DNA of 64,000 nt. Source: Gemmataceae bacterium. Lineage in GTDB: Bacteria > Planctomycetota > Planctomycetia > Gemmatales > Gemmataceae. The stretch spans positions 1 through 64,000 of the forward strand of contig JAHBXO010000006.1 in NCBI GenBank assembly GCA_019636445.1. The letters run 5' to 3'. A program made the position numbers and the translations under genes. This document shows positions 52,368-60,034 of the stretch, one piece after another. The number at the start of each line of letters is the position of its first letter. Position 1 is the first letter of the stretch. The notes below the pieces were generated by a model. That model was given only the letters and a program-made list of their open reading frames with translations, made no database searches and was not told the DNA's origin.

Positions 52368-52842
52368 CGCGCGCAACATCGCGTCGCGGGGTCTGTTCGA
52401 GAATTCGGACCGCTTGACCCGTCGAACCGATCCATACCCGGAACGACCGACCGTCGGCGACGGCGTCGCATCCGCCCGCCGGTTCGCGGCGAGTCGGGGT
52501 ATCCCCGGCCGGGTGGTCGTTCCAGCGCAACTGGCGGACCGGGGCACCGACGTACTGTTCGATCGCCGCGCGGATGTTCCGCCCCATGACAAGGCGGTGC
52601 TGGCGGTCGGAGCGGGCCTGCAGCGCGCTGGCGGCCTCGTCGGCCGCGCCTTGCGACAGCGACGCGAGACGGAATTCCGCATCGCGTTTGCTATTGAACG
52701 CGATCATCGGAATCGCATCCCGCGAGGCCGCGAACGCCTCGATGTCGCACGACAGCGCGAAATAGGGATAGGTCCGGAACGGATCGCCAGCCTGGCCGAA
52801 CGATCCACCCGCGAAATTCCCAATAAATACGATCTTGTTCAT
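52363..52842 (-). CDS. Hypothetical protein upstream of the tmRNA
   Basis: The protein has 159 residues from the ATG at 52842 (MNKIVFIGNFAGGSFGQAGDPFRTYPYFAL). That ATG has no clear Shine-Dalgarno sequence; a TTG at 52884 would add 14 residues and overlap the stop of the gene behind. The middle is helical (ASLSQGAADEAASALQARSDRQHRLVMGRNIRAAIEQY). I recognise no family. The C-terminal third is rich in Arg, Gly and Pro and may be less reliable. The TAA stop is inside the tmRNA -10 box, so the end of the ORF is fixed by that element. Confidence 0.5.
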   Translation of the reverse strand: MNKIVFIGNFAGGSFGQAGDPFRTYPYFALSCDIEAFAASRDAIPMIAFNSKRDAEFRLASLSQGAADEAASALQARSDRQHRLVMGRNIRAAIEQYVGAPVRQLRWNDHPAGDTPTRREPAGGCDAVADGRSFRVWIGSTGQAVRILEQTPRRDVARV

Positions 52843-52880
52843 GGAGGCCCGGGGTAAGGGATGCAAATCGAACAGGTCAA

Positions 52881-53114
52881 TCAAAGCCGGCGTTTGGATT
52901 TCGATTTGGAGAGGTCCGGTTCGAGGAGCGAACGGACCAGCCGCTCGGCCTCGGTTTCACTCGCGATCTTCTCCCGGACGAGCGTCTGCTGGCCGGGATG
53001 TTCGCGCTGCAAGTCGAGCCATTCGTCCTGCGAGCACATGGCGTTCATTTCGACGCCCAGCTTGTTCTTGGGCAGTCGGTAGACCACCCACGCCGTCGGT
53101 TCCGTAAGCCTCAT
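52881..53114 (-). CDS. Small hypothetical protein (77 aa)
   Basis: The protein has 77 residues from the ATG at 53114, preceded by GAGGA at six bases. It starts MRLTEPTAWVVYRLPKNKLGVEMNAMCSQDEWLDLQREHPGQQTLVREKIASETEAERLVRSLL and ends in a Lys/Arg/Ser tail. I recall short planctomycete proteins with the same WVVYRL...A(V/M)C.Q.EW..(L/M)....PG..TLIR...EAE.L pattern, of unknown function. It is cytoplasmic. Its stop overlaps a possible TTG start of the next gene. Confidence 0.75.
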   Translation of the reverse strand: MRLTEPTAWVVYRLPKNKLGVEMNAMCSQDEWLDLQREHPGQQTLVREKIASETEAERLVRSLLEPDLSKSKSKRRL

Positions 53115-53324
53115 GATCGTTCCTCGATTCGGTGCGCCAGACACCAAGGCTACCAGAACGCACGGTCGGAATGTTGCAGGAAGTGGCAAATCAACGAAAG
53201 TGCGGAGGTGGTTCGAACCGCGCGAAAGCGGGTTTGGACTGGAAAGTTCAGGCGGAACGGTGAGTCGCGGCGCTCGGAAATACTTTGCGATTTCCGGCGC
53301 CGGACGAGCAAACTCGATGGGGAA

Positions 53325-54218
53325 TCAGGCGAGCAGGCCGTAGTTCACGAGTGTCTGGCGGACCTTCGCCTCGCCGGCGGCGTCCATGGGGCACATCGGC
53401 AGGCGCATCTCGCCGTTGCCGCGGCCAAGCAATTTGAGCGCCGTCTTCACGGGGATCGGGTTCGTCGCCACGCTCAGCATGTCGCGGCAGAGCGGGAAGA
53501 GTTTGCGGTGCCACGTCAGCGCTTCCGCGAGCTTGCCGGCGGCGAATGCGCGGACGAGGGCCATCATGTCCTTCGGCACGATGTTGCCGACGACCGAGAC
53601 GACGCCCTTGCCGCCGATGCTCATCAGCGGCAGCGTCAGGCTGTCGTCGCCGCTGAGGATGGCGACGTCGCAGAGGGCCGCGACCTGCGACGCCTGGTCG
53701 AGCGAGCCGGTGGCTTCCTTGACGGCGACGACTGTGGGGTATTTGTCGGCGAGGCGGGCAATCGTTTCGGGCAGGATGTTCGACCCGGTGCGGCCGGGGA
53801 TGTTGTAGATGACCTGCGGAAGGTCGCACGCCTCGGCGACGGCGCCGAAGTGGCGGTAATAGCCTTCCTGGGTCGGCTTGTTGTAGTACGGGCCGACTTG
53901 CAGCGTGCCGGTGGCGCCGGAGCGCTTGGCGGCCTTGGTCATGCGGATCGCTTCGGCGGTGCTGTTGGAGCCGGTGCCGGCCATGATCTTGATGCGCCCG
54001 GCGACCTTCTCGCAGACGAACGCGACGACGCGTTCGTTTTCGTCGTGGTCGAGCGTGGGCGATTCGCCGGTGGTGCCGCAGGGGGCGAGGGCGTCGGTGC
54101 CCTGGCCGACGTGCCACTCGACGAGTTGGGCCAGCGCGTCCCAGTCGACGGCGCCGTTCTTGAAGGGCGTGACGATGGCGACCGTGACTCCGGCGAACAG
54201 ATCCCCGCGCGTGCTCAT
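53325..54218 (-). CDS. dapA: 4-hydroxy-tetrahydrodipicolinate synthase
   Basis: The protein has 297 residues from the ATG at 54218; a longer frame adds 32 non-conserved residues. The TIM barrel carries the Schiff-base Lys K167 (VVAVKEATGSLDQ), Tyr138 (VIYNIPGRTG) and the substrate motif APCGTTGESPTL. It condenses pyruvate with aspartate semialdehyde in the diaminopimelate/lysine pathway, supplying peptidoglycan and lysine. It may stand alone: the 210 bases downstream before the small hypothetical gene hold nothing recognisable, and it is divergent from the GDPD gene over 117 bases. Confidence 0.96.
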   Translation of the reverse strand: MSTRGDLFAGVTVAIVTPFKNGAVDWDALAQLVEWHVGQGTDALAPCGTTGESPTLDHDENERVVAFVCEKVAGRIKIMAGTGSNSTAEAIRMTKAAKRSGATGTLQVGPYYNKPTQEGYYRHFGAVAEACDLPQVIYNIPGRTGSNILPETIARLADKYPTVVAVKEATGSLDQASQVAALCDVAILSGDDSLTLPLMSIGGKGVVSVVGNIVPKDMMALVRAFAAGKLAEALTWHRKLFPLCRDMLSVATNPIPVKTALKLLGRGNGEMRLPMCPMDAAGEAKVRQTLVNYGLLA

Positions 54219-54335
54219 GTGGGCCTCGATGCTAGTGGTGCGAGGAAAAGTTACGGAAGCGCCGGCGGGATGCAAGCCGGCCGGAGGTCCTGCGGCGGGA
54301 TAGGTTGAAGACATTCGACATTGCCGGAGGCCGTC

Positions 54336-55142
54336 ATGTTTCTACTCACGCTTGCCATTGCGGTCCTGTTCGTCCTGGTCGTGCCTGTCGGCGCCGCCGA
54401 TCCGCCGCGGCCGCTCGTCGTCGGCCATCGCGGCCTGCTGCACCACGCGCCCGAGAACACGCTCGCCGGCTTCCGCGCCTGCCTCGAATTGCGCATCGGC
54501 TTCGAGTTCGATGTGGCGCGATCCGCCGACAGTCGGCTCGTCTGCATCCACGACGACGACCTGAAGCGCACGACCGACGGCGCGGGGAAGGTGTCCGAGC
54601 GCACTCTCGCCGACCTGCGCCGCCTCGACGCCGGCCGGTGGTTCGACCCGAAGTTCGCCGGCGAACCAATCCCGACCGTCGACGAGATCCTGAAACTCGT
54701 CGCCGAGCACAAGCAGCACGACGTGCTGATCGCCGTCGACCTGAAGGCGGACGGCGTGGCGGCAGACGTGGTACGGCTGGCGGAGACGCACGCCGTGCTG
54801 CCGCGATTGCTCTTCATCGGCACGACGATCGAGCAGCCGGCGGTGCGGGACGCGCTCAAGCGCGCATCGCGGAAGGCGCAGGCGGCCGTGGTGGCGAACA
54901 AGCCGGAAGAGTTCGCGACCGCGCTCGGGGACGGTAACGGCGACTGGGTCTACTTCCGCTACGTGCCGTCGGCGGACGAAATGGCGAAGGTGCGCGCCGC
55001 CGGCCGCAAGGCGTTCCTCGCCGGCAAGACCGTGGCGGGCCAGGAAACCGAGAACTGGAAGGCGGCCGCTCGCGTCGGCGTCGACGGCATCCTGACGGAC
55101 TATGCTGTGGAACTGGCGGCGACGTTGCGAAGCAAGCATTAA
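54336..55142 (+). CDS. Exported glycerophosphodiester phosphodiesterase family protein
   Basis: The protein has 268 residues from the ATG at 54336. A signal peptide (MFLLTLAIAVLFVLVVPVGA) is followed by the GDPD signature: VVGHRGLLHHAPENTLAGF (H31, R32, E40), FEFDV (E57, D59) and CIHDDDLKRTTDG (H72, D73). Members cleave glycerophosphodiesters or related phosphodiesters with metal help. The substrate here is unknown. A large hairpin follows the stop. The gene is divergent from dapA. Confidence 0.92.
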   Translation: MFLLTLAIAVLFVLVVPVGAADPPRPLVVGHRGLLHHAPENTLAGFRACLELRIGFEFDVARSADSRLVCIHDDDLKRTTDGAGKVSERTLADLRRLDAGRWFDPKFAGEPIPTVDEILKLVAEHKQHDVLIAVDLKADGVAADVVRLAETHAVLPRLLFIGTTIEQPAVRDALKRASRKAQAAVVANKPEEFATALGDGNGDWVYFRYVPSADEMAKVRAAGRKAFLAGKTVAGQETENWKAAARVGVDGILTDYAVELAATLRSKH

Positions 55143-55170
55143 AAGAACCACAACTGGAATTGCGATCTCA

Positions 55171-55235
55171 GGTACTCGTTTTTCATTTTGCATTGATCCG
55201 AGCATTGTCGGAGCAATGCAAAATGAAAAAGTACC
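55171..55235. terminator. Large A+T-rich hairpin downstream of the GDPD gene
   Basis: GGTAC, a 3-nt bulge and a 17-bp stretch TTTTTCATTTTGCATTG pair perfectly with 55214-55235, giving 22 bp in all; the loop contains a further CCGA/TCGG stem. It starts 29 bases after the stop. With T tracts on both strands it could terminate in either direction, or it could belong to a small RNA. Confidence 0.7.
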
Positions 55236-55353
55236 CCATCACCGGGGGGACCGGTCAATTGATGGATGATACCCGTGAATGCACGTGATCTTCGGCTTTG
55301 GCTATGCAATGCTTGGGCAAGGCTCCTATCATGACTTTCCACCGAAATCGAAA

Positions 55354-55402
55354 GGAGGAAGCGATGATACCCGACGGCATACGACCGCCGATCGCTTCCT
55401 CC
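55354..55402 (+). promoter_or_regulatory. Leader inverted repeat covering the tRNA 5' end
   Basis: GGAGGAAGCGAT (55354-55365) is the exact complement of 55391-55402, which includes the first five bases of the tRNA acceptor strand. If transcribed, this leader could pair with the 5' acceptor arm before RNase P cleavage. The element GATGATACCCG lies within it. Confidence 0.55.
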
Positions 55403-55470
55403 CGTAGCTTAGTGGCGAGAGCGTGGGCCTTATAAGCCCCGGGTCGCGGGTTCGATTCCCGCCGGGAGGA
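55398..55470 (+). tRNA. tRNA, anticodon UAU (Ile, AUA codon)
   Basis: The 73-nt sequence folds as a cloverleaf: acceptor CCTCCCG with CGGGAGG, D-stem GCTT/GAGC, anticodon stem GGGC/GCCC with loop CTTATAA, and T-arm GCGGG-TTCGATT-CCCGC. Discriminator A is followed by CTCC, so CCA is not encoded. With U33 in place the anticodon reads UAU, which would decode AUA. Most bacteria read AUA with a lysidine-modified CAU anticodon instead. The 27-43 pair is a T-C mismatch, and C1-G72 is unusual for an isoleucine tRNA, so identity is less certain than the fold. Confidence 0.85.
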
Positions 55471-55591
55471 CTCCCGGCCAACGTTTGCAATTCTTACACT
55501 TCCGACTCTTCCGTTTGGGAAAGATTCAACGATTCTACCGCCGGATGCCGATGATACCCGACGACGAAGGACCGTCGCGCGAGGATCGGCC

Positions 55592-56518
55592 ATGCGGTGG
55601 GGAACCTTTTGCCTGGGGCTGACGGCGATTGCCGCCATTGCGGCGACCGGCTGCCACACGGCTCCGCACCATCCGTCGCACTTCGGGCCGTATGGCACGA
55701 CGGGGCGAACGCTGCCCGTGCCCACTTCGGACGTGCCGGGCGAGTTGAAGAAGATCGCCCTACCACCGTACGTCATCGAACCGCCCGATCAGTTGATGAT
55801 CGAGATCGTGGCGATCCTGGAAGACCCGGAGGCCGCCGCGACGCGCAAGCCGGCCGATCCGCCGAAGGAATTCAAGGCGTTCAGCCTGCCGGTGCAGCCG
55901 GTCTCCGGCCAATTCTCGGTGCGTCCGGACGGCAGCGTTTACCTCGGAATTTGGGGTTCGGTGCCGGTTGCGGGGCTGACGCTGCCGCAGGCGGCCGAGG
56001 CCGTGCGCGACCATATCGCCCGCCAAGAAGACCCGACCAAGCCCGGTGCCGGCGGCTTCCGCAAGGAAACGCTCCGCGTGGTGCTGGATGTGCTCCAGTA
56101 CAACAGCAAACGGTACTATGTGGTGACCGACGGCGGCGGCAACGGCGAGACCGTGACGGCGTTCCCCATCACCGGCAGCGAGACGGTCTTCGACGCCATC
56201 GCGAACATCGGCGGCCTGCCGCCTGTGTCTTCGAAGCGTCATATCTGGTTGGCACGTCGCACGCCCCACGCCGGTCAGCCCGAGCAGATCCTGCCCGTCG
56301 ATTGGGTCGCCATCACGCAGCACGGCTTGACAACGACGAACTATCAGGTCATGCCGGGGGACCGGATCTACGTGAAGGCGCAGAAGCTCGTGCGCATCGA
56401 CACGACGCTCGCGCGCATCCTCACGCCGATCGAACGGCTGCTGGGCGTGCCGCTGCTGGCCGCGACAACGGTGAACCAGATCGCCGGGCGCGGGGCGGGG
56501 TTCAACAACAATAATTAA
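55592..56518 (+). CDS. Polysaccharide biosynthesis/export lipoprotein (Wza-like, SLBB)
   Basis: The protein has 308 residues. The signal ends in AATGC, a probable lipobox, so it is a lipoprotein. A poly_export domain starts at PPYVIEPPDQLMIEIVAI and continues GQFSVRPDGSVYLGIWGSVPVAGLTLPQAAEAVRDHI, followed by an SLBB-like segment (YYVVTDGGGNGETVTAFPITGSETVFDAIANIGGLPP) and NYQVMPGDRIYVKAQ. These proteins form or line an outer-membrane route for capsule or exopolysaccharide. No Wzc or polymerase gene is adjacent. It heads a run of co-directional genes, with only two bases to the next. Confidence 0.9.
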   Translation: MRWGTFCLGLTAIAAIAATGCHTAPHHPSHFGPYGTTGRTLPVPTSDVPGELKKIALPPYVIEPPDQLMIEIVAILEDPEAAATRKPADPPKEFKAFSLPVQPVSGQFSVRPDGSVYLGIWGSVPVAGLTLPQAAEAVRDHIARQEDPTKPGAGGFRKETLRVVLDVLQYNSKRYYVVTDGGGNGETVTAFPITGSETVFDAIANIGGLPPVSSKRHIWLARRTPHAGQPEQILPVDWVAITQHGLTTTNYQVMPGDRIYVKAQKLVRIDTTLARILTPIERLLGVPLLAATTVNQIAGRGAGFNNNN

Positions 56519-56520
56519 CC

Positions 56521-57069
56521 ATGCGAATATCGATTCCGATTCTGATGTTGCTTGCGTCGCCGGCCCTCGCTCAGCCGGCGGTGATTCCGCCCAGCTATGC
56601 GCCGAACTTCTACAACCGCACGCAGCAGCCGCTCAGCCCGTACCTGAACCTGTTGCGCGGGGGTAACCCGGCCGCGAACTACTACTACGGAGTGCGGCCG
56701 GGGCTGCCGTCGGGCGGGGCGAACATCTTCGGCCAGGTGCCGCAGATGCAGGCCCCCGTTGGTCCGCAGTTCGGCGGATTCCTGCCACAATCCCAGATGC
56801 CGTACGATCCGAACGCGAAGGCCTACGAGCCGGGCGGCCAACCGGTGCGGCTGAATTCGCCGTCGCATCCGGTGTTGTTTGGAAACCAGTTCCCGAACCA
56901 CGGCACGTACTTCAACGTCTTCGCCCAGAACATCAACCGGACCGGCTACGTTGGCGGAAGTCAACAGCCGACCCAGTCGGTGCAGGGCCTCGGCACGGTG
57001 AACCGGTCGCGGACCGCCCTGCCGGCGACGGGGCCGCGTCGGCCGCCGACGATCAACGCGTTCCCGTAA
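56521..57069 (+). CDS. Exported Asn/Tyr/Pro/Gly-rich hypothetical protein
   Basis: The protein has 182 residues. A signal peptide (ISIPILMLLASPALA) is followed by a low-complexity chain rich in Asn, Tyr, Pro and Gly. The stretch LSPYLNLLRGGNPAANYYYGVRPGL resembles small planctomycete exported proteins that start SPYLNLLR...NYYG.VRP, of unknown function. It begins two bases after the export lipoprotein gene, so translation is likely coupled and the two products may meet at the outer membrane. Confidence 0.75.
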   Translation: MRISIPILMLLASPALAQPAVIPPSYAPNFYNRTQQPLSPYLNLLRGGNPAANYYYGVRPGLPSGGANIFGQVPQMQAPVGPQFGGFLPQSQMPYDPNAKAYEPGGQPVRLNSPSHPVLFGNQFPNHGTYFNVFAQNINRTGYVGGSQQPTQSVQGLGTVNRSRTALPATGPRRPPTINAFP

Positions 57070-57088
57070 GCGGGGGAAGGAACCGACC

Positions 57089-58492
57089 GTGAAGCCATTC
57101 TCCGTTCGTCGTAGCGCGGGCATCCTGCTGGCGGGATTCGGATTCGCGAACGTCGCGTCGGCGCAACCGGTGCCGCTGACGAAGCCGCGCAAGCCGGCGG
57201 TGTCGATCGCGGCCGTGCGCGAGGCGGCCGGAGTCGAGGGGACCGTGCGTGCGGCGCCCGAAATTTCACCGCCGGCACTGTTCGATTCGGGTCCTTCGCG
57301 CGGGTTGCCAACAATCTCGCCGTTCCCGGCGGAGGCTGCGCCCCGGAATTATCCGTCTTTCGAACCGTTCCCGAACCGGGGCGGCGAGCGCGTGCCGGCT
57401 TCGACCGTGTTCGATCCGTTCGGCGGTGCGCCGAATCGCAGCTTAGACCCGCGCGCTTCCCAGCCAAGCCCCGGTGGCGTTCGAGGTCTTTGGAGCGGCG
57501 TCACCAAATGGACCGGCGACCGCGCCAAGGCGATCGCCGACGCGGTGGTCGGCCCGGACCAACAGCCCGACCCGCGTGTTGGCCAGCCGATGCCGAACGC
57601 GATGATGAATCCGAACGGGAACGCGCCGCCATACGGCATGCCGCCGAATGGCATGATGCCGCGCGGTCCGATGCAACCGTTTCGCGGCACGACGCCCGGC
57701 GGACGCGCCGCCTACGCCGGCAACCCCGCGTACCGCTGGTACGGCTGGGGCACCACGACGCCCGGCGCGAACGCCTACGCCCCCGCCGGCGAATACCCGG
57801 CCGCGTCGGCGCAATGGTACACGATGAGCGGCGCGACGCCCGGCGCGTTCCCGGTGCCCGTGACGAATCCATTCCGTCCCGTGCCCGGTGCCGGCGCGCC
57901 GGCCTACGCCGTGAACGCGCCGAGCGTGCCGCCGCCGAGCGTGCCGCCGCCATCGGCCGTCTTCGCCGGGCCGATTGTGCCCGAAGGACCGAAGCCAATC
58001 GTCGAAACGGCGCCCTTCCGTTACGTGCCGCCGGACGAACTCCCGGTTTCGACCGGCCCGGTGCCAAGTGTACCGAGCGTGCCGGCGGCATCGGGCTGGC
58101 GCGGCGGCGCTCCGATGCCCACAAAGTCCGAGGAATTCCCGACCCGCCCCACGACGGCGGAGCCGACGTGGCAGCCGATTCAGAACGCCGCACCCGTGAA
58201 AGGACCGACGCTGTTCATCGGCCAGGCGCCGGCGAAGCCGGCCGAACAGCAGGAGATCCTGCAAGCGGCTGCGTTCGAGCCGGTGGCGACGGTCTCGTTG
58301 ATGGATCGCATTCGCGCCGCGGCCGGTGCGGAGGTGCGCAATCTGGAAGCGAAGAAACTCGGTCGCGACGGCGTGATTGTCCGCTTCGACGCGCCGACCG
58401 ACGCCGTCGCCGAGGCGGCCGCGAAGGCGATCGCCGGGATCGCGGACCTGAAGGCGTACACCGTCACGTTCGACGTCGTCGTGGGCAAGTAG
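57089..58492 (+). CDS. Exported Pro/Ala-rich protein with C-terminal BON-like segment
   Basis: The protein has 467 residues from a GTG with GGAAGG upstream. A signal peptide (RSAGILLAGFGFANVASA) leads into ~370 residues of low complexity rich in Pro, Ala and Gly, including repeated PPPSVPP and GTTTPGANAYAPAG-like stretches. The last ~65 residues (SLMDRIRAAAGAEVRNLEAKKLGRDGVIVRFDAPTDAVAEAAAKAIAGIADLKAYTVTFDVVV) have the alpha-beta pattern of a BON-type lipid- or envelope-binding domain, though this is tentative. It is co-directional with the export and P-II genes. Function is unknown. Confidence 0.75.
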   Translation: MKPFSVRRSAGILLAGFGFANVASAQPVPLTKPRKPAVSIAAVREAAGVEGTVRAAPEISPPALFDSGPSRGLPTISPFPAEAAPRNYPSFEPFPNRGGERVPASTVFDPFGGAPNRSLDPRASQPSPGGVRGLWSGVTKWTGDRAKAIADAVVGPDQQPDPRVGQPMPNAMMNPNGNAPPYGMPPNGMMPRGPMQPFRGTTPGGRAAYAGNPAYRWYGWGTTTPGANAYAPAGEYPAASAQWYTMSGATPGAFPVPVTNPFRPVPGAGAPAYAVNAPSVPPPSVPPPSAVFAGPIVPEGPKPIVETAPFRYVPPDELPVSTGPVPSVPSVPAASGWRGGAPMPTKSEEFPTRPTTAEPTWQPIQNAAPVKGPTLFIGQAPAKPAEQQEILQAAAFEPVATVSLMDRIRAAAGAEVRNLEAKKLGRDGVIVRFDAPTDAVAEAAAKAIAGIADLKAYTVTFDVVVGK

Positions 58493-58509
58493 GCCGTACA
58501 ACAGACGGC

Positions 58510-58857
58510 ATGAAACTCATTCTTGCCATCATCAAGCCCGAGAAGCTCGACGCGGTGAAGGAAGCGCTCAACCGCGTCGAGGTGTTCCGCCTCACGGTCG
58601 TCGACGTGCAGGGCTTCGGCCGGCAGAAGGGCCAATCGGAAATCTATCGCGGACACGAATTGACCGTGAACATGCTGCGCAAGGTGCAGCTCCAGATCGC
58701 CGTGAACGAGGATTTCGTCGAACCGACGGTGAATGCGATCGTGGAAGCGGCGCGAACCGGCCAGGACGGGCGCATCGGCGACGGCAAGATCTTCATCCTC
58801 CCGCTGGAGGACGCGATCCGCATCCGCACCGGCGAGCGTGGCCCCGAGGCGATATAA
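58510..58857 (+). CDS. glnB: P-II family nitrogen regulatory protein
   Basis: The protein has 115 residues: MKLILAIIKPEKLDAVKEAL, VVDVQGFGRQKGQSEIYRGHELTVN and GRIGDGKIFILPLEDAIRIRTGERG. The last matches the PROSITE P-II C-terminal signature. The T-loop keeps Tyr46 but has Leu at position 51, where GlnB of enterobacteria is uridylylated, so control by GlnD-type modification is unlikely. P-II proteins sense ATP/ADP and 2-oxoglutarate and bind targets in nitrogen metabolism. No amtB or glnA lies nearby; the neighbours are envelope genes. The ATG is at 58510, 17 bases after the previous gene. Confidence 0.95.
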   Translation: MKLILAIIKPEKLDAVKEALNRVEVFRLTVVDVQGFGRQKGQSEIYRGHELTVNMLRKVQLQIAVNEDFVEPTVNAIVEAARTGQDGRIGDGKIFILPLEDAIRIRTGERGPEAI

Positions 58858-58884
58858 TCACGTTCAATTTCCGGGGCTTCTCCC

Positions 58885-59466
58885 ATGCCACGCCGCCGCG
58901 ACGAAGATGACGACTTTTACGATCGCCCTCGGAAGTCGTCGAAAAAGAAACGGAGGTCCGGTGGACCTGGCCCCGCGATGTACGTCGTCGCCGGCGTCGC
59001 GTTCGTCGTCTGTTTCGCCGTCGCGTTCTGGCTCGTGCAGCGCATCACGGGTGGTTCGAAGCCTGCGGAGGCGAAGGCCGCCGCGCCGGCGGCGAACACC
59101 GGCGCGCCCGCAACTCCGCTGGCACCGAACACGCCTAACTCTCCCGCCGCGCCGGCATCACCGGCACCACCCGCACCGGCTGGTAACAGCGTCGTCTACG
59201 AGCCTCGTGTCTCCGAGGCCAAACTCACCGAATACTTGAAACAAAAAGGGAATGAAGTCCGAATCACCGAAGACGAAGTCTTCGCGATCATGGGCAAGCC
59301 GACGCGCACGGAGCTTTATTTCGACGGGATTCGCAAGGGCGAGAAACTCTACATCTATCATGCCCACTGGGAGGTGCCGGGCAGCGGCGTGAAGAGCCAG
59401 ATCACGTTCGCCAACGGAGTGACCTCCGGCATGATCCTCGGCTTGGAAGTTTCGCCGAAGAAGTGA
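58885..59466 (+). CDS. Single-pass membrane protein with BamE/SmpA-like C-terminal region
   Basis: The protein has 193 residues. A very basic N-terminus (MPRRRDEDDDFYDRPRKSSKKKRRSG) precedes one membrane helix (MYVVAGVAFVVCFAVAFWLV), then a Pro/Ala/Asn linker of ~45 residues. The C-terminal ~75 residues (EDEVFAIMGKPTRTELYFDGIRKGEKLYIYHAHWE...QITFANGVTSGMILG) have the V-x-x-x-M-G-x-P pattern of the BamE/SmpA-like fold. The orientation suggests the folded domain is outside the cytoplasm. It lies 27 bases after the P-II gene and may be in its operon. Confidence 0.75.
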   Translation: MPRRRDEDDDFYDRPRKSSKKKRRSGGPGPAMYVVAGVAFVVCFAVAFWLVQRITGGSKPAEAKAAAPAANTGAPATPLAPNTPNSPAAPASPAPPAPAGNSVVYEPRVSEAKLTEYLKQKGNEVRITEDEVFAIMGKPTRTELYFDGIRKGEKLYIYHAHWEVPGSGVKSQITFANGVTSGMILGLEVSPKK

Positions 59467-59524
59467 GTGCGAACCCGGCGGCCCTCGGCCGTGTCCGTGG
59501 ACGTTCCTCCGCGGAGTCAGACTC

Positions 59525-60013
59525 ATGTGTCAGCAAGGCCCGTTCGACGTACGCCGGGACGAACCGTTCGCCGACGATGCCGCCATCGCGGCGATGGTCG
59601 TCGAATTCGAGGCATGCCGCTGGCCGCACGTACGCTGGACGCACCGCTGCCACCTCGCCGCCGCCGCGTGCTACCTTGCACGATTCCCCTACGAAACCGC
59701 CCTCGCCAACATCCGCGACGGCATCCAGCGCTACAACCGCGCCTGCGGCACTGGCGACGGCTACAGCGAGACGATCACGCAGCTCTACATGAAGCTCCTG
59801 CGTGCCCGCCTCGCCCGCGCCGCCGGTGAACCGCTCGTCTCCATCGTCGACGAACTTACCCGTACCCACCCCATGGCCTGGGTCCGCGAACTCTACTCGC
59901 CCGAACTCCTCGCCTCGCGCGCCGCCATCGACGGCTGGGCCGAACCGGACCGCCGGCCCCTGCCGCCGGAGATCGCCGGCACCGGACACGACCGCGATTC
60001 CCGCGTACAGTGA
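59525..60013 (+). CDS. Hypothetical protein of a recognisable but uncharacterised family
   Basis: The protein has 162 residues. The segment WPHVRWTHRCHLAAAACYLARFPYETALANIRDGIQRYNRACGTGDGYSETITQLYMKLLRARL resembles a family with the pattern WTHRxHLxxAxxYL...IRxxIxxYN...GxxxxGYSET(I/L)T, seen in several bacterial phyla. The invariant-looking His, Asn and Glu residues could form an active or metal site, but no function is known to me. It is cytoplasmic. It starts 58 bases after the BamE-like gene and ends 21 before the kinase start. Confidence 0.78.
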   Translation: MCQQGPFDVRRDEPFADDAAIAAMVVEFEACRWPHVRWTHRCHLAAAACYLARFPYETALANIRDGIQRYNRACGTGDGYSETITQLYMKLLRARLARAAGEPLVSIVDELTRTHPMAWVRELYSPELLASRAAIDGWAEPDRRPLPPEIAGTGHDRDSRVQ

Positions 60014-60034
60014 TGCGACCGGCACGTTTTCGAG

